DNA of 64,000 nucleotides from Pseudomonas syringae (GCF_023278085.1 NZ_CP066265.1:1-64000); one strand, 5' to 3'. Positions 16,778-26,114 are shown, counted from the stretch's first letter. Notes: generated by a model not told the origin, from the letters alone. Made by a program: numbers and translations.

Positions 16778-18091
16778 ATGAACGCCCGCGTTCAGCAGCC
16801 AGCCCGTCACGACTCGCACACCGCTTCCTATTACGCCGCCAGCAGCCATCCGCAAGCGGATCATCCTGCGCTGCAAGGCGACTTGAAGGTGGATGTGTGC
16901 GTGGTGGGCGGCGGATTTTCCGGGCTCAACACCGCCATCGATCTGGCTGAACGAGGCTTCAGCGTCGCCCTGCTGGAAGCCCGCAAGATCGGCTGGGGCG
17001 CCAGCGGGCGCAATGGCGGTCAGTTGATTCGCGGCGTCGGGCATGGCGTCGAGCAATTTGCCAACGTCATCGGCAGCGAAGGTGTGCGTCAGCTCAAGCT
17101 GCTGGGCATTGAAGCGGTCGAGATAGTCCGCCAGCGTATTGCCAGGCATGGCATCGATTGCGACCTGAAATGGGGTTATTGCGATCTGGCCAACAAACCG
17201 CGTGACCTGATCAGCCTCGCCGAAGATGCGGATGAGCTGCGCAGCCTGGGCTATCGCCACGAGCTGAAACTGTTGCAACCCGATCAGATGCACAGTGTGG
17301 TGGGTTCCACGCGCTATGTCGGCGGGCTGATCGACATGGGTTCGGGGCATCTGCATCCGTTGAATCTGGCGCTGGGCGAAGCGGCTGTTGCGCAGTCGCT
17401 GGGCGTGCAGGTGTTCGAGCATTCCGCTGTGACCCGCATCGACTATGGCCCGCAGGTCAAAGTGCACACGGCGCAAGGTGCGGTATCGGCGACAACCCTG
17501 GTGCTGGGCTGCAATGCGTATCTCAATGACCTGAACCCGGAAATCAGCGGCAAAGTGTTACCTGCGGGCAGTTACATCATTGCGACCGAGCCTCTGAGCG
17601 AGGCGCAGGCCTGCGAGTTGCTGCCGCAGGACATGGCGGTCTGCGATCAGCGCGTGACGGTGGATTATTACCGATTGTCCGCCGACCGCCGCTTGCTGTT
17701 CGGCGGTGCCTGCCATTATTCCGGGCGTGACCCGAACGATATTGCGGCCTACATGCGACCGAAGATGCTGGATGTGTTTCCGCAACTGGCCAGTGTGAAG
17801 ATCGATTATCAGTGGGGCGGTATGATCGGTATCGGTGCCAATCGCCTGCCGCAGATCGGCCAACTCAAGCAGCACCCGAACGTGTTCTACGCCCAGGCTT
17901 ACTCGGGGCACGGCCTGAATGCCACGCACCTGGCGGGTCGTCTGCTGGCCGAAGCCATCGCCGGGCAGCATAGCGATGGCTTCGAGTTGTTCGCCAGCGT
18001 GCCGCACATGACCTTCCCCGGCGGCAAGCACTTGCGCTCTCCGTTACTGGCGCTGGGCATGCTCTGGCATCGACTCAAAGAGCTGCGCTGA
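16778..18091 (+). CDS. FAD-dependent gamma-glutamylpolyamine oxidase (PauB/PuuB-like)
   Basis: DAO-family flavoprotein of 437 residues, probably oxidising gamma-glutamylputrescine or a related glutamylated amine to an aldehyde. The FAD motif VVGGGFSGLNTA is near residue 43 after a long N-terminal extension with SYYAAS. GRNGGQL lies near 84 and GHGLNATHLAGRLLAEA near the C terminus. ATG 16778 has AGGAC upstream. The gene occupies the position of P. aeruginosa pauB4 (PA5309), recalled from memory. Its aldehyde product would suit the dehydrogenase at 23.2 kb. Confidence 0.8.
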   Translation: MNARVQQPARHDSHTASYYAASSHPQADHPALQGDLKVDVCVVGGGFSGLNTAIDLAERGFSVALLEARKIGWGASGRNGGQLIRGVGHGVEQFANVIGSEGVRQLKLLGIEAVEIVRQRIARHGIDCDLKWGYCDLANKPRDLISLAEDADELRSLGYRHELKLLQPDQMHSVVGSTRYVGGLIDMGSGHLHPLNLALGEAAVAQSLGVQVFEHSAVTRIDYGPQVKVHTAQGAVSATTLVLGCNAYLNDLNPEISGKVLPAGSYIIATEPLSEAQACELLPQDMAVCDQRVTVDYYRLSADRRLLFGGACHYSGRDPNDIAAYMRPKMLDVFPQLASVKIDYQWGGMIGIGANRLPQIGQLKQHPNVFYAQAYSGHGLNATHLAGRLLAEAIAGQHSDGFELFASVPHMTFPGGKHLRSPLLALGMLWHRLKELR

Positions 18092-18095
18092 ACGC

Positions 18096-18347
18096 TCACG
18101 TTCTCCAGAAAGGCTTCAGTGCCTCGGCTCTGGCCTGCTGGAAATCAAGACCGATATCGCGCAGTTGATCGTCGGTCATCTCCAGCAAGGTGCGGCGCGA
18201 TGCCCAGCGGTGTTGATACAGCGCCCAGCGGCTCATGCCCGTCAGCAGATCAGCCTTCTCGGCACGGGCCGTCGTGAGGTGCTTCGGCCGGTATTCATTC
18301 AGTTCCTGACTGTGAAGCGCTAGGCGTACATCGCTGAACCCGTTCAT
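18096..18347 (-). CDS. DUF1127-family small protein
   Basis: Protein of 83 residues whose C-terminal half matches the DUF1127 (YjiS-like) pattern: W-x4-TRRTLLEM-type helix then LxDIGL (here WASRRTLLEMTDDQLRDIGLDFQQARAEALKPFW). Small arginine-rich proteins of this family have been linked to RNA binding and to phosphate or carbon metabolism in alpha-proteobacteria. The first 35 residues show no similarity that I recognise, so a shorter product from an internal start is possible. The gene converges with the flavoprotein, ending 4 bases after its stop. Confidence 0.7.
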   Translation of the reverse strand: MNGFSDVRLALHSQELNEYRPKHLTTARAEKADLLTGMSRWALYQHRWASRRTLLEMTDDQLRDIGLDFQQARAEALKPFWRT

Positions 18348-18433
18348 TTACGGTTCCCTCATCCTGGGTGGGTGTGGGTTCATGATGAAACGGATAGCTA
18401 AACCATTACAGATTCAAAAACTATTTATATTTT

Positions 18434-18490
18434 CCATACAGACAGTTTGAAATCCTGACTGAATGCTATATTTTGGCTTCATCTGTATGG
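18434..18490. promoter_or_regulatory. Inverted repeat CCATACAGA/TCTGTATGG upstream of the MocR gene
   Basis: CCATACAGA at 18434-18442 and its exact complement TCTGTATGG at 18482-18490 lie 39 bases apart in AT-rich DNA, 31 bases before the MocR gene. Widely spaced half-sites like this suit the dimeric MocR regulators. Autoregulation is inferred. Confidence 0.4.
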
Positions 18491-18521
18491 TCCAGACGTT
18501 CATAAAATTCAAGAGTACGCC

Positions 18522-19943
18522 ATGACGCTCTATGTCAATCTTGCCGAGCTGCTCGGCTCGCGCATCGAAAACGGCTTTTATCGTCCTGGCGACCGCTTGC
18601 CTTCCGTGCGCGCCTTGAGCGTCGAACATGGCGTCAGCCTGAGTACCGTGCAGCAAGCCTATCGAGTGCTGGAAGACAACGGGCTCGCCTCGCCGAAACC
18701 CAAGTCCGGGTATTTCGTGTCGGTGAGCAAGCGGGCACCCGCGCTGCCCGCTGTCGGGCGCCCGGTACAGCGGCCTGTGGATATCTCGCAATGGGACCAG
18801 GTGCTGGATCTGATTCGGGTTGCGCCTCGCGATGCGGTTACCCAGCTGGGGCGCGGTATGCCTGACGTCACCAGCCCTACCCTCAAGCCGTTGATGCGTG
18901 CCCTGGGCCAGTTGAGTCGCCATCAGGACATGCCGGGCCTGTATTACGACAACATCTACGGTGTGCCGAGACTGCGCGAGCAGATCGCCCGTCTGATGCT
19001 TGATTCAGGCTGCAACCTGACCGCCAACGACCTGATCATCACGACCGGCTGCCACGAAGCGCTGTCGGCCAGTATTCGCGCCCTTTGTCAGCCGGGTGAC
19101 ATCGTGGCGGTGGATTCGCCGAGCTTCTTTGGCGCCATGCAGACTCTCAAGGGCGTCGGCATGAAAGCCATGGAAATCCCGACCGACCCCTTGACCGGCA
19201 TCAGCCTGGAGGCGCTGGAACTGGCCCTTGAGCAATGGCCGATCAAGGTCATCCAGCTCACGCCCAATTGCAATAACCCGCTGGGTTACGTGATGCCCGA
19301 GGCCCGCAAGCGTGCGTTGTTGAGCCTGGCACAACGCTTTGACGTGGCAATCATCGAGGACGATGTGTATGGCGATCTGGCCTACAACTACCCTCGCCCG
19401 CGCACCATCAAGTCCTTCGACGAAGACGGCCGCGTGCTGCTGTGCAGTTCGTTTTCCAAGACCCTCGCGCCCGGATTGCGCGTTGGCTGGGTCGCGCCGG
19501 GCCGTTATCTGGAGCAGGTGCTGCACATGAAGTACATCGGCACCGGTTCGACGGCGCCGCAGCCGCAACTGGCGATTGCCGATTTTCTTGAGGGCGGTCA
19601 TTACGAGCCACACGTCAGGCGTATGCGCGCGCAATACCAGCGCAGTCGCGATCAGATCATCGACTGGGTGATGCGCTACTTTCCCGAAGGCACGCGTGCC
19701 AGTCGCCCGCAAGGTGCTTTCCTGCTGTGGGTGGAGCTGCCTGAAGACTTCGACAGCCAGCGCTTGAATCGCGTCTTGCTGGACAAGGGTGTGCAGGTCG
19801 CAGTGGGCAGTATTTTTTCGGCGTCGGGCAAGTACCGCAACTGCCTGCGCATGAACTACGCGTCCAAGCCGACGCGGGAAATCGAGAGTGCTGTGCGGAT
19901 CGTGGGCGAGACAATTTCGTCACTGATTGCGCAAACTGACTGA
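18522..19943 (+). CDS. MocR-type GntR/aminotransferase transcriptional regulator
   Basis: Fusion regulator of 473 residues: a GntR winged helix (about 1-75; VRALSVEHGVSLSTVQQAYRVLEDNGL) joined to a fold-type I aminotransferase domain (about 110-470). The PLP lysine is in SSFSKTLAPGLRVGW near residue 313, and NCNNPLGYVMP near 252 is also conserved. Such proteins usually sense PLP or an amino compound rather than catalyse. The target is unknown; the neighbours are a DUF1127 gene and the downstream phospholipase-D-like gene. A widely spaced inverted repeat lies in its promoter. Confidence 0.9.
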   Translation: MTLYVNLAELLGSRIENGFYRPGDRLPSVRALSVEHGVSLSTVQQAYRVLEDNGLASPKPKSGYFVSVSKRAPALPAVGRPVQRPVDISQWDQVLDLIRVAPRDAVTQLGRGMPDVTSPTLKPLMRALGQLSRHQDMPGLYYDNIYGVPRLREQIARLMLDSGCNLTANDLIITTGCHEALSASIRALCQPGDIVAVDSPSFFGAMQTLKGVGMKAMEIPTDPLTGISLEALELALEQWPIKVIQLTPNCNNPLGYVMPEARKRALLSLAQRFDVAIIEDDVYGDLAYNYPRPRTIKSFDEDGRVLLCSSFSKTLAPGLRVGWVAPGRYLEQVLHMKYIGTGSTAPQPQLAIADFLEGGHYEPHVRRMRAQYQRSRDQIIDWVMRYFPEGTRASRPQGAFLLWVELPEDFDSQRLNRVLLDKGVQVAVGSIFSASGKYRNCLRMNYASKPTREIESAVRIVGETISSLIAQTD

Positions 19944-20014
19944 GCCTGGCAAATCTTTCCCGGTTTTGCGGGTCATATCGCCAAGTCGAGCCATGTCCAG
20001 ACGCGGAAATCAAT

Positions 20015-21595
20015 TTGAATAACTCATGGGCCTTGCCCTTTTGCTTGCTGGTTGCGATGTGCGTCAGCGGTTGCGCACATCAGCAGATCGCTGGCGAGCC
20101 GAGCCAGGCCATGCCGCCCTCGGGCTCTGCGTTTGGCCGTTCGATTCAGGCCATGGCGATGCCGCACGAAGGGCGCTCGGGCTTTCGCTTGCTGCCTGAC
20201 AGCAGTGATGCGTTCAAGGCGCGCGCCGAACTGATCCGTAATGCCAAAAGCAGTCTTGACCTGCAGTACTACATCGTCCATGACGGCCTGAGCACGCGCG
20301 CGCTGATCGACGAGCTGCTCAAGGCGGCTGACCGTGGCGTTCGCGTGCGCATCCTGCTGGACGACACCACCAGCGACGGCCTGGATCAGGCAATCGCCAC
20401 GCTGGCGGCACATCCGAACATACAGATCCGTTTGTTCAACCCGCAGAACCTGGGCCGTGAGACCGGCATAACGCGCAGCCTCGGACGCCTGATGAACCTG
20501 TCGCGTCAGCACCGGCGCATGCACAACAAACTGTGGCTGGCCGACAGCAGCGTGGCGATTGTCGGCGGCCGCAATCTGGGCGATGAATATTTCGACGCCG
20601 AGCCGAACCTGAATTTCACCGATATCGACATGCTGAGTGTCGGCCCGGTCGCCGAGCAGCTGGGGCACAGTTTCGATCAGTACTGGAACAGCACGCTCAG
20701 CAAGCCTATCGGTGACTTCATGTATTTCCTGCCGGACGGCCAGGACCTGGCCGAAGCCCGCAAGAAGCTGGACGACTCGCTGGAACAGGCGCACCAGCAG
20801 CATAAGGCACTTTATGAGCGACTGATGGCCTACAAGACTCAGCCACGCATGAAAACCTGGCTCAACGAGTTGGTCTGGGCCTACAACCAGGCCTTGTGGG
20901 ATGCACCGACCAAAGTGCTGGCGCAGGGCGAGCCGGACCCGCACTTGTTACTGACCACGCAACTGGCGCCGGAGCTGCTGAACACGCGCAAGGAGTTGAT
21001 GCTGATCTCCGCCTACTTCGTGCCGGGTCAGGAAGGCTTGCTGTACTTGACTGGCCGTGCCGATGCAGGCGTCAAGGTCAGCCTGCTGACCAATTCGCTG
21101 GAAGCTACCGACGTGCCCGCTGTGCATGGTGGCTACGCACCGTATCGCAAGGCGCTGCTGGAGCATGGGGTGAAGCTGTTTGAACTGCGCCGTCAGCCCG
21201 GCGATACCGAAACCATGCGCAGCAGCGGTCCTCATTTGTTCAAGAAAAGCCACTCGCTGGTCAGTTCCGAGTCGAGCCTGCACAGCAAGGCGATGATCTT
21301 TGATCGGCAGAAGGTGTTCGTCGGCTCGTTCAACTTCGACCCGCGTTCGGTGCTGTGGAACACCGAAGTCGGGGTGCTGGTCGACAGTCCGCAACTGGCC
21401 GAAGAGCTGCGTGAGTTGACCTTGCAGGGGATGGCGCCATCGCTCACTTACGAGGCTCGGCTGGAAGACGGCAAGGTGGTGTGGGTGACCGAAGACAACG
21501 GCCGGATCCACACCTTGCACACAGAGCCGGGCGACGTGTGGCGGCGTTTCAATGCGTGGATGAGCCGCGCCATCGGTCTTGAAAGAATGCTTTAG
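20015..21595 (+). CDS. Phospholipase D-like lipoprotein
   Basis: Two-domain phospholipase D superfamily protein of 526 residues with the cardiolipin-synthase-type layout. The N terminus is a lipoprotein signal (LLVAMCVSGCAHQ) with Cys20 as the lipidation site, so it is probably anchored in the envelope. HKD motif one is HNKLWLAD near residue 170 and motif two is HSKAMIFD near 425, followed by GSFNFDPRS. The assigned start is TTG at 20015; the ribosome-binding site is weak, so the exact start is uncertain. A role in phospholipid hydrolysis or transfer is inferred. It converges with the MFS gene, overlapping 4 bases. Confidence 0.83.
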   Translation: MNNSWALPFCLLVAMCVSGCAHQQIAGEPSQAMPPSGSAFGRSIQAMAMPHEGRSGFRLLPDSSDAFKARAELIRNAKSSLDLQYYIVHDGLSTRALIDELLKAADRGVRVRILLDDTTSDGLDQAIATLAAHPNIQIRLFNPQNLGRETGITRSLGRLMNLSRQHRRMHNKLWLADSSVAIVGGRNLGDEYFDAEPNLNFTDIDMLSVGPVAEQLGHSFDQYWNSTLSKPIGDFMYFLPDGQDLAEARKKLDDSLEQAHQQHKALYERLMAYKTQPRMKTWLNELVWAYNQALWDAPTKVLAQGEPDPHLLLTTQLAPELLNTRKELMLISAYFVPGQEGLLYLTGRADAGVKVSLLTNSLEATDVPAVHGGYAPYRKALLEHGVKLFELRRQPGDTETMRSSGPHLFKKSHSLVSSESSLHSKAMIFDRQKVFVGSFNFDPRSVLWNTEVGVLVDSPQLAEELRELTLQGMAPSLTYEARLEDGKVVWVTEDNGRIHTLHTEPGDVWRRFNAWMSRAIGLERML

Positions 21596-22737
21596 GCGGG
21601 TGCAGCCTGTGTGCCGAAAGCGCCGCGCCGCCTGATCAGAATCAACAGCCCGAACGCGCCCGCCGCCATCAGTAGCGGCAAGGCTTCTCCGCTGACCCAC
21701 TGGCTGCCTGCACCTGCTGCCAGCGGCCCGATCAGGCAGCCGATGCCCCAGAGCTGAGCGACGTGCGCGTTGGCACGCACCAGCGCGTCGTCGCGATAAC
21801 GCTCACCGATCAGGATCAGCGACAAGGTGAACAGCCCGCCAGCGCTGGCCCCGAACACGGTCCACAGCGGCCAGATCAGAACGGTGTCGATCAGCAGCGG
21901 CACCAGCAGACTGGACGCCAGCAGCAACGACGCACAGCCGGTGAACATCGCGCGCCGCGAGATGCGGTCGGCGAGCATGCCGATTGGCAGTTGCAGCAGC
22001 GCGTCGCCGACCACCACGACGCTGATCATGATCAGGGCGATTTCCGGGGTGAAGCCATGGCGTATGCAGTAGAGCGGCAATAGCGTCAGGATCAACGCTT
22101 CAAACGCGGCGAACAGCGCCACCGCCCAGGCAATGGCGGGCATGCCGCGACAGAAGCCGAGCAGATCGGTGAAGGTGACGTTGCAGGATTCGGTCGACGG
22201 TGCGCCGGTTCGTCCCAGAAGCAGAAAAGGCGAGCCGACCAGCAACAGCACACCGATCCAGAAGCCATAGTCTGCCTGCGTACCGATAACCCCCAGCAGT
22301 AACGGGCCTGCCAGTTGGCTCAGCGCATAAGTGCTGCCATACAGCGCGACCAGTCGCCCGCGCAGGCGCTCGATCACCAGTTGGTTGATCCAGCTTTCGC
22401 CCAAGACGAAAACGATGGTCAGAATCACCCCGAGCATCAGGCGCAGAACCAGCCAGACCCAGTAGTACGGCAACAGCGCCAGCGCGCCGACCGATACAGC
22501 CCCGGTCCACAGGCACAGACGCATCAGATTGGCTGTGCCGAAGCGTGCGGCCAGGCGACTGGCCAGTGCAGCCCCCACCAGCACGCCTATTGCGGGCATC
22601 GCCGCCATGATGCCGATGGCAAATGAGCCATAGCCCCAGCCTGCCAGGCGCAATGAAACCAGCGGCATGCTGACGCCCATTGCCAGACCGACGCCCAATA
22701 CCGACGCCAGCACGGCAAAGTAAGTACCCCAACGCAT
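21592..22737 (-). CDS. MFS transporter
   Basis: Major facilitator superfamily permease of 381 residues with about 12 hydrophobic helices. The loop between helices 2 and 3 has the family-like pattern ALASRLAARFGTANLMRL. It resembles the YcaD/CynX-like small MFS proteins. ATG 22737 is chosen because AGGAGC lies 7 bases upstream and the first helix follows directly; a longer frame would add a charged leader. The substrate cannot be told from the sequence. A tandem repeat array lies upstream. Confidence 0.85.
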   Translation of the reverse strand: MRWGTYFAVLASVLGVGLAMGVSMPLVSLRLAGWGYGSFAIGIMAAMPAIGVLVGAALASRLAARFGTANLMRLCLWTGAVSVGALALLPYYWVWLVLRLMLGVILTIVFVLGESWINQLVIERLRGRLVALYGSTYALSQLAGPLLLGVIGTQADYGFWIGVLLLVGSPFLLLGRTGAPSTESCNVTFTDLLGFCRGMPAIAWAVALFAAFEALILTLLPLYCIRHGFTPEIALIMISVVVVGDALLQLPIGMLADRISRRAMFTGCASLLLASSLLVPLLIDTVLIWPLWTVFGASAGGLFTLSLILIGERYRDDALVRANAHVAQLWGIGCLIGPLAAGAGSQWVSGEALPLLMAAGAFGLLILIRRRGAFGTQAAPA

Positions 22738-22769
22738 TTTGAAGCTCCTGCAACCCTCGTTGCACATTC

Positions 22770-23175
22770 GGTGTTCTTTCGGACGCCTATCGTTCCTCAC
22801 GCTCCAGCGTGGGCATGCCTTGCGTGACGCTCCGCGTCACAAATCTGCGCCGCGCTGCACATTCAGGATTGGACGCAGAGCGTCCAGAACGGCATGCCCA
22901 CGCGGAGCATGGGCACAATAGGTGTTCTTTCGGACGCCTATCGTTCCTCACGCTCCAGCGTGGGAATGCCTTGCGTGACGCTCCGCGTCACAAATCTGCG
23001 CCGCGCTGGCACATTCAAGAGCGGACGCAGAGCGTCCAGAACTGCGTGCCCACGCGGAGCATGGGCACAATAGGTATTCTTTCGGACGCCTATCGTTCCT
23101 CACGCTCCGGCGTGGGCATGCCTTGCGTGACGCTCCGCGTCACAGGTCTGCGCCGCGCTGCATATTCAAGAGCGG
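22770..23175. repeat. Tandem 151-bp repeat, about 2.7 copies
   Basis: Units begin at 22770, 22921 and 23073 (GGTGTTCTTTCGGACGCC or GGTATTCTTTCGG), giving periods of 151 and 152 bases. The third unit breaks off near 23175, just before the aldehyde dehydrogenase stop. Each unit holds CTCACGCTCCAGCGTGGG and GTGACGCTCCGCGTCAC hairpins plus a closing CCCACGCGGAGCATGGG. Copies differ by only a few bases. Reading frames through it give DUF1534-type translations and are not genes. Confidence 0.88.
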
Positions 23176-23177
23176 AC

Positions 23178-24671
23178 TTACAACTTGATCCAGGTGGATT
23201 TCAGTTCGGTGTATTTATCAAACGCATGCAGTGATTTGTCACGACCATTACCCGACTGTTTGAAACCGCCGAATGGTGCGGTCATGTCGCCGCCGTCGTA
23301 CTGGTTGACCCAGACGCTGCCCGCGCGCAATGCCTTGGCGGTCAGGTGTGCCTTGGAAATGTTCGAGGTCCACACCGCAGCGGCCAGGCCGTATTGCGTG
23401 TCGTTGGCGATCTGGATCGCTTCTTCGGCGCTGTCGAATGTGAGCACCGACAGTACCGGGCCGAAGATCTCTTCCTGAGCGATTCTCATCGCGTTGTTCA
23501 CACCGTCGAAAATCGTTGGCTCAACGTAAGTGCCGCCAGTCTCCTGCAGGATGCGCTTGCCGCCTGCGACCAGTTTGGCGCCGTCAGTGTGACCGGCCTC
23601 AATGTAGGACAGCACCGTGTCCATCTGCTGGGTATCGACCAGCGCACCGACGTTGGTCGCCGGGTCCAGCGGGTTGCCGGGCTTCCAGGCGCTCAGCGCT
23701 TCGATCACCATCGGCAGGAAGCGATCCTTGATGGAGCGCTCGACCAGCAGGCGTGAACCGGCAGTGCACACTTCGCCCTGGTTGAACGCAATCGCACTGG
23801 CAGCGGAGTCGGCGGCGGCCTGCAAGTCCGGCGCATCGGCAAATACGATGTTCGGGCTCTTGCCGCCAGCTTCCAGCCAGACGCGCTTCATGTTCGATTC
23901 GCCCGCGTAGATCATCAACTGCTTGGCGATTTTGGTCGAACCGGTGAACACCACGGTGTCGACATCCATGTGCAAGGCCAGCGCCTTGCCTACGGTGTGG
24001 CCATAGCCTGGCAAGACGTTGAGCACGCCTGCCGGAATACCGGCCTCGATAGCCAGTTGCGCAATACGGATCGCGGTCAGCGGGGATTTTTCTGACGGCT
24101 TGAGGATCACCGAGTTACCGGTAGACAACGCAGGGCCGAGCTTCCAGCAGGCCATCATCAGTGGGAAGTTCCACGGCACGATGGCGGCGACTACGCCGAC
24201 CGGTTCGCGTGTCACCAGACCCAATTGATCATGGGGCGTTGCGGCCACTTCGTCGTACAGCTTGTCGATAGCCTCGCCGCTCCAGCTCAAGGCCCTGGCG
24301 CCGCCGGGTATGTCGACACCGAGCGAGTCGCTGATCGGCTTGCCCATGTCCAGCGTTTCAAGCAGGGCCAGTTCTTCAGCATTCTGCTCAAGCAACCCCG
24401 CGAAACGGATCATGGTGGCCTTGCGTTTGGCCGGGGCCAGGCGTGACCAGGCGCCTGATTCGAAAACGCTGCGAGCGCTGTCTACGGCGCGCTGGGCATC
24501 GGCAGCGTCGCAACTGGCGACCTTGGCGAGCAGGCGGCCATCGACCGGGCTGATGCAGTCGAAGGTTTCGCCGGAGGCGGCAGCGGTGTACTCACCTTGA
24601 ATGAAGGCGCGGCCTTCAATCTTCAAATTTAGGGCACGTTGTTCCCAGTCAGTACGAGTCAGGGTGGTCAT
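23178..24671 (-). CDS. pauC: Aldehyde dehydrogenase (PauC/PuuC-like)
   Basis: NAD(P)-dependent aldehyde dehydrogenase of 497 residues, probably oxidising gamma-glutamylaminoaldehydes from polyamine breakdown. VPWNFPLMMACWK is near residue 160, the general base glutamate is in VWLEAGGKSPNIVF near 263, and the catalytic cysteine is in NQGEVCTAGSRL near 297. ATG 24671 has AGGAGG 8 bases upstream; ATG 24677 lies too close to it. The position corresponds to P. aeruginosa PA5312 (kauB/pauC), recalled from memory. It is divergent from a small cupin gene, with a 234-base shared promoter region. Confidence 0.85.
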   Translation of the reverse strand: MTTLTRTDWEQRALNLKIEGRAFIQGEYTAAASGETFDCISPVDGRLLAKVASCDAADAQRAVDSARSVFESGAWSRLAPAKRKATMIRFAGLLEQNAEELALLETLDMGKPISDSLGVDIPGGARALSWSGEAIDKLYDEVAATPHDQLGLVTREPVGVVAAIVPWNFPLMMACWKLGPALSTGNSVILKPSEKSPLTAIRIAQLAIEAGIPAGVLNVLPGYGHTVGKALALHMDVDTVVFTGSTKIAKQLMIYAGESNMKRVWLEAGGKSPNIVFADAPDLQAAADSAASAIAFNQGEVCTAGSRLLVERSIKDRFLPMVIEALSAWKPGNPLDPATNVGALVDTQQMDTVLSYIEAGHTDGAKLVAGGKRILQETGGTYVEPTIFDGVNNAMRIAQEEIFGPVLSVLTFDSAEEAIQIANDTQYGLAAAVWTSNISKAHLTAKALRAGSVWVNQYDGGDMTAPFGGFKQSGNGRDKSLHAFDKYTELKSTWIKL

Positions 24672-24905
24672 CGGCATGTCCTCCTCTTTGAGTGTTGGCG
24701 TGTCATGATGGATTGCAGACACAATCTGAAGTTCAGGGCAGGCATCACCCTAAACCAGCCGACGGGTCAAAACCAATATATTTGACAGAGATAGCCGTTA
24801 GAGCGCTTTTTTGTTGATTTTATTAAACAGTCGAGATCAGTAGCCAAGGCACTATTGCCGGGTTTGTTCGTCAAATCGTCAACGTGTTCAAGACAAGGGG
24901 TCATC

Positions 24906-25271
24906 ATGAGTATCGCAAGCATCGTCGACTTCAGCGAAGCCAGCACCAGCGCCGAACATTATCGTCCTGCGGCGGAGAAAGTCTTCAAGGGCGATCCGGC
25001 TCAGACTCTCTACAACCACTACAACAGCCCCTGCGGCCAGATGAGTGCAGGCGTCTGGAATGGTGAGCCCGGGCAGTGGCAGGTGAATTATTCGGAGCAC
25101 GAGTATTGCGAGATTGTGCAGGGTGTTTCAGTCCTGCGCGACGAGCAGGGCAACGCGAAAACCCTGCGCGCAGGCGACCGCTTCGTGATTCCGGCAGGCT
25201 TCAAAGGGACATGGGAAGTGCTGGAAGCGTGCCGCAAGATTTATGTGGTGTTCGAGGCTAAAGCAGGCTGA
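24906..25271 (+). CDS. Small cupin protein
   Basis: Single-domain cupin (DUF861-like) of 121 residues: conserved VNYSEHEYCEIVQGVSVLRDEQG near residue 60 and LRAGDRFVIPAGFKGTWEV near 90. Proteins of this family occur beside amine and amino-acid oxidation genes, and some are ureidoglycolate- or sugar-like sensors; the exact role is unknown. ATG 24906 has AAGGGG upstream. It is divergent from the aldehyde dehydrogenase and ends at a strong bidirectional terminator. Confidence 0.82.
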   Translation: MSIASIVDFSEASTSAEHYRPAAEKVFKGDPAQTLYNHYNSPCGQMSAGVWNGEPGQWQVNYSEHEYCEIVQGVSVLRDEQGNAKTLRAGDRFVIPAGFKGTWEVLEACRKIYVVFEAKAG

Positions 25272-25301
25272 GCCAGCAGCTTCTCATTTTATGGCAGGCA
25301 C

Positions 25302-25331
25302 AAAAAAACCCACCGGAAGGTGGGTTTTTTT
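25302..25331. terminator. Bidirectional rho-independent terminator
   Basis: The stem ACCCACC/GGTGGGT with loop GGAA is flanked by seven A on one side and seven T on the other. It can end both the cupin transcript and the convergent rpmB-rpmG transcript. Confidence 0.93.
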
Positions 25332-25348
25332 GTAGCCGACATAATCAA

Positions 25349-25504
25349 TTACTTGATTTTGCCTTCTTTGTAGATCACGTGCTTGCGTACAACCGGATCG
25401 AATTTTTTGATTTCGATTTTATCCGGGGTAGTACGTTTGTTCTTGTCGGTGGTGTAGAAATGGCCTGTACCAGCGCTCGACACCAAACGGATCAACTCAC
25501 GCAT
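25349..25504 (-). CDS. rpmG: 50S ribosomal protein L33
   Basis: A 51-residue basic ribosomal protein ([17 protein letters not shown], then KNKR and [18 protein letters not shown]), matching L33 of Gram-negative bacteria without the zinc cysteines. It is too short for usual ORF cut-offs but unmistakable. It follows rpmB by 11 bases in the usual rpmB-rpmG operon and ends at the bidirectional terminator. Confidence 0.96.
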
Positions 25505-25515
25505 GATTCTCTCCC

Positions 25516-25749
25516 TTAAATTTTGCCGTCGCGACGCAGTTCAGCGAGCACAACTTCGATGCCACGCTTGTCGATGATACGCATGCCTTTAGCAGATACG
25601 CGCAGACGAACAAAACGCTTCTCGCCTTCAACCCAGAAGCGGTGATGCTGCAGGTTTGGCAGGAAACGACGACGGGTTTTGTTGTTTGCGTGGGAAATGT
25701 TATTCCCAGTCACCGGACCCTTACCGGTAACTTGACATACTCTCGACAT
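25516..25749 (-). CDS. rpmB: 50S ribosomal protein L28
   Basis: Large-subunit ribosomal protein of 77 residues beginning [17 protein letters not shown], with [15 protein letters not shown] and the C-terminal [15 protein letters not shown]. Start and length fit the family (77-78 residues). It is the first gene of the rpmB-rpmG operon. The 365 bases upstream, to 26114, contain no gene that I can support and should hold the ribosomal promoter. Confidence 0.97.
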
Positions 25750-26114
25750 GCCTCAGCCCTCTAAAACCACATGCCCAACCCGGCATGGGTTGGCCGCTTA
25801 ATCTCTCAGTCATTTGGCGCCAGGCGCCGCGTTTCTTTAAGGGTCTTACCGGCTACACCTACAGTGAAGGAACCGGGCCCCTAGAAAAGAGCGCTGCTTT
25901 ATACCAGAAACCCTGTGGCGCAACAACAGGCAAAGCACTTTAGTACAACTGGGCAGCCCTTGCATTGCTGTGCGCTCAAGCATTGGCGGGGGCGCCGGGA
26001 AGCCGACCGCTCGTCGCGCCATGACGATTGTTCTGTGTCAGCACATAGTCTAGGGTAAGTCCCTCACCAGACTGCACCGGCAGATGGGCCCCTTTCTGAA
26101 CAGGAAATATCGCC

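Noticed and set aside
22770..23175. CRISPR array
   Set aside because: The 151-base units are almost wholly identical with no unique spacers and no cas genes.
22739..23234. Frames translating as SFLTLQRG...-type proteins (DUF1534)
   Set aside because: They are read through the tandem palindromes and repeat with every unit; known mis-annotation in P. syringae.
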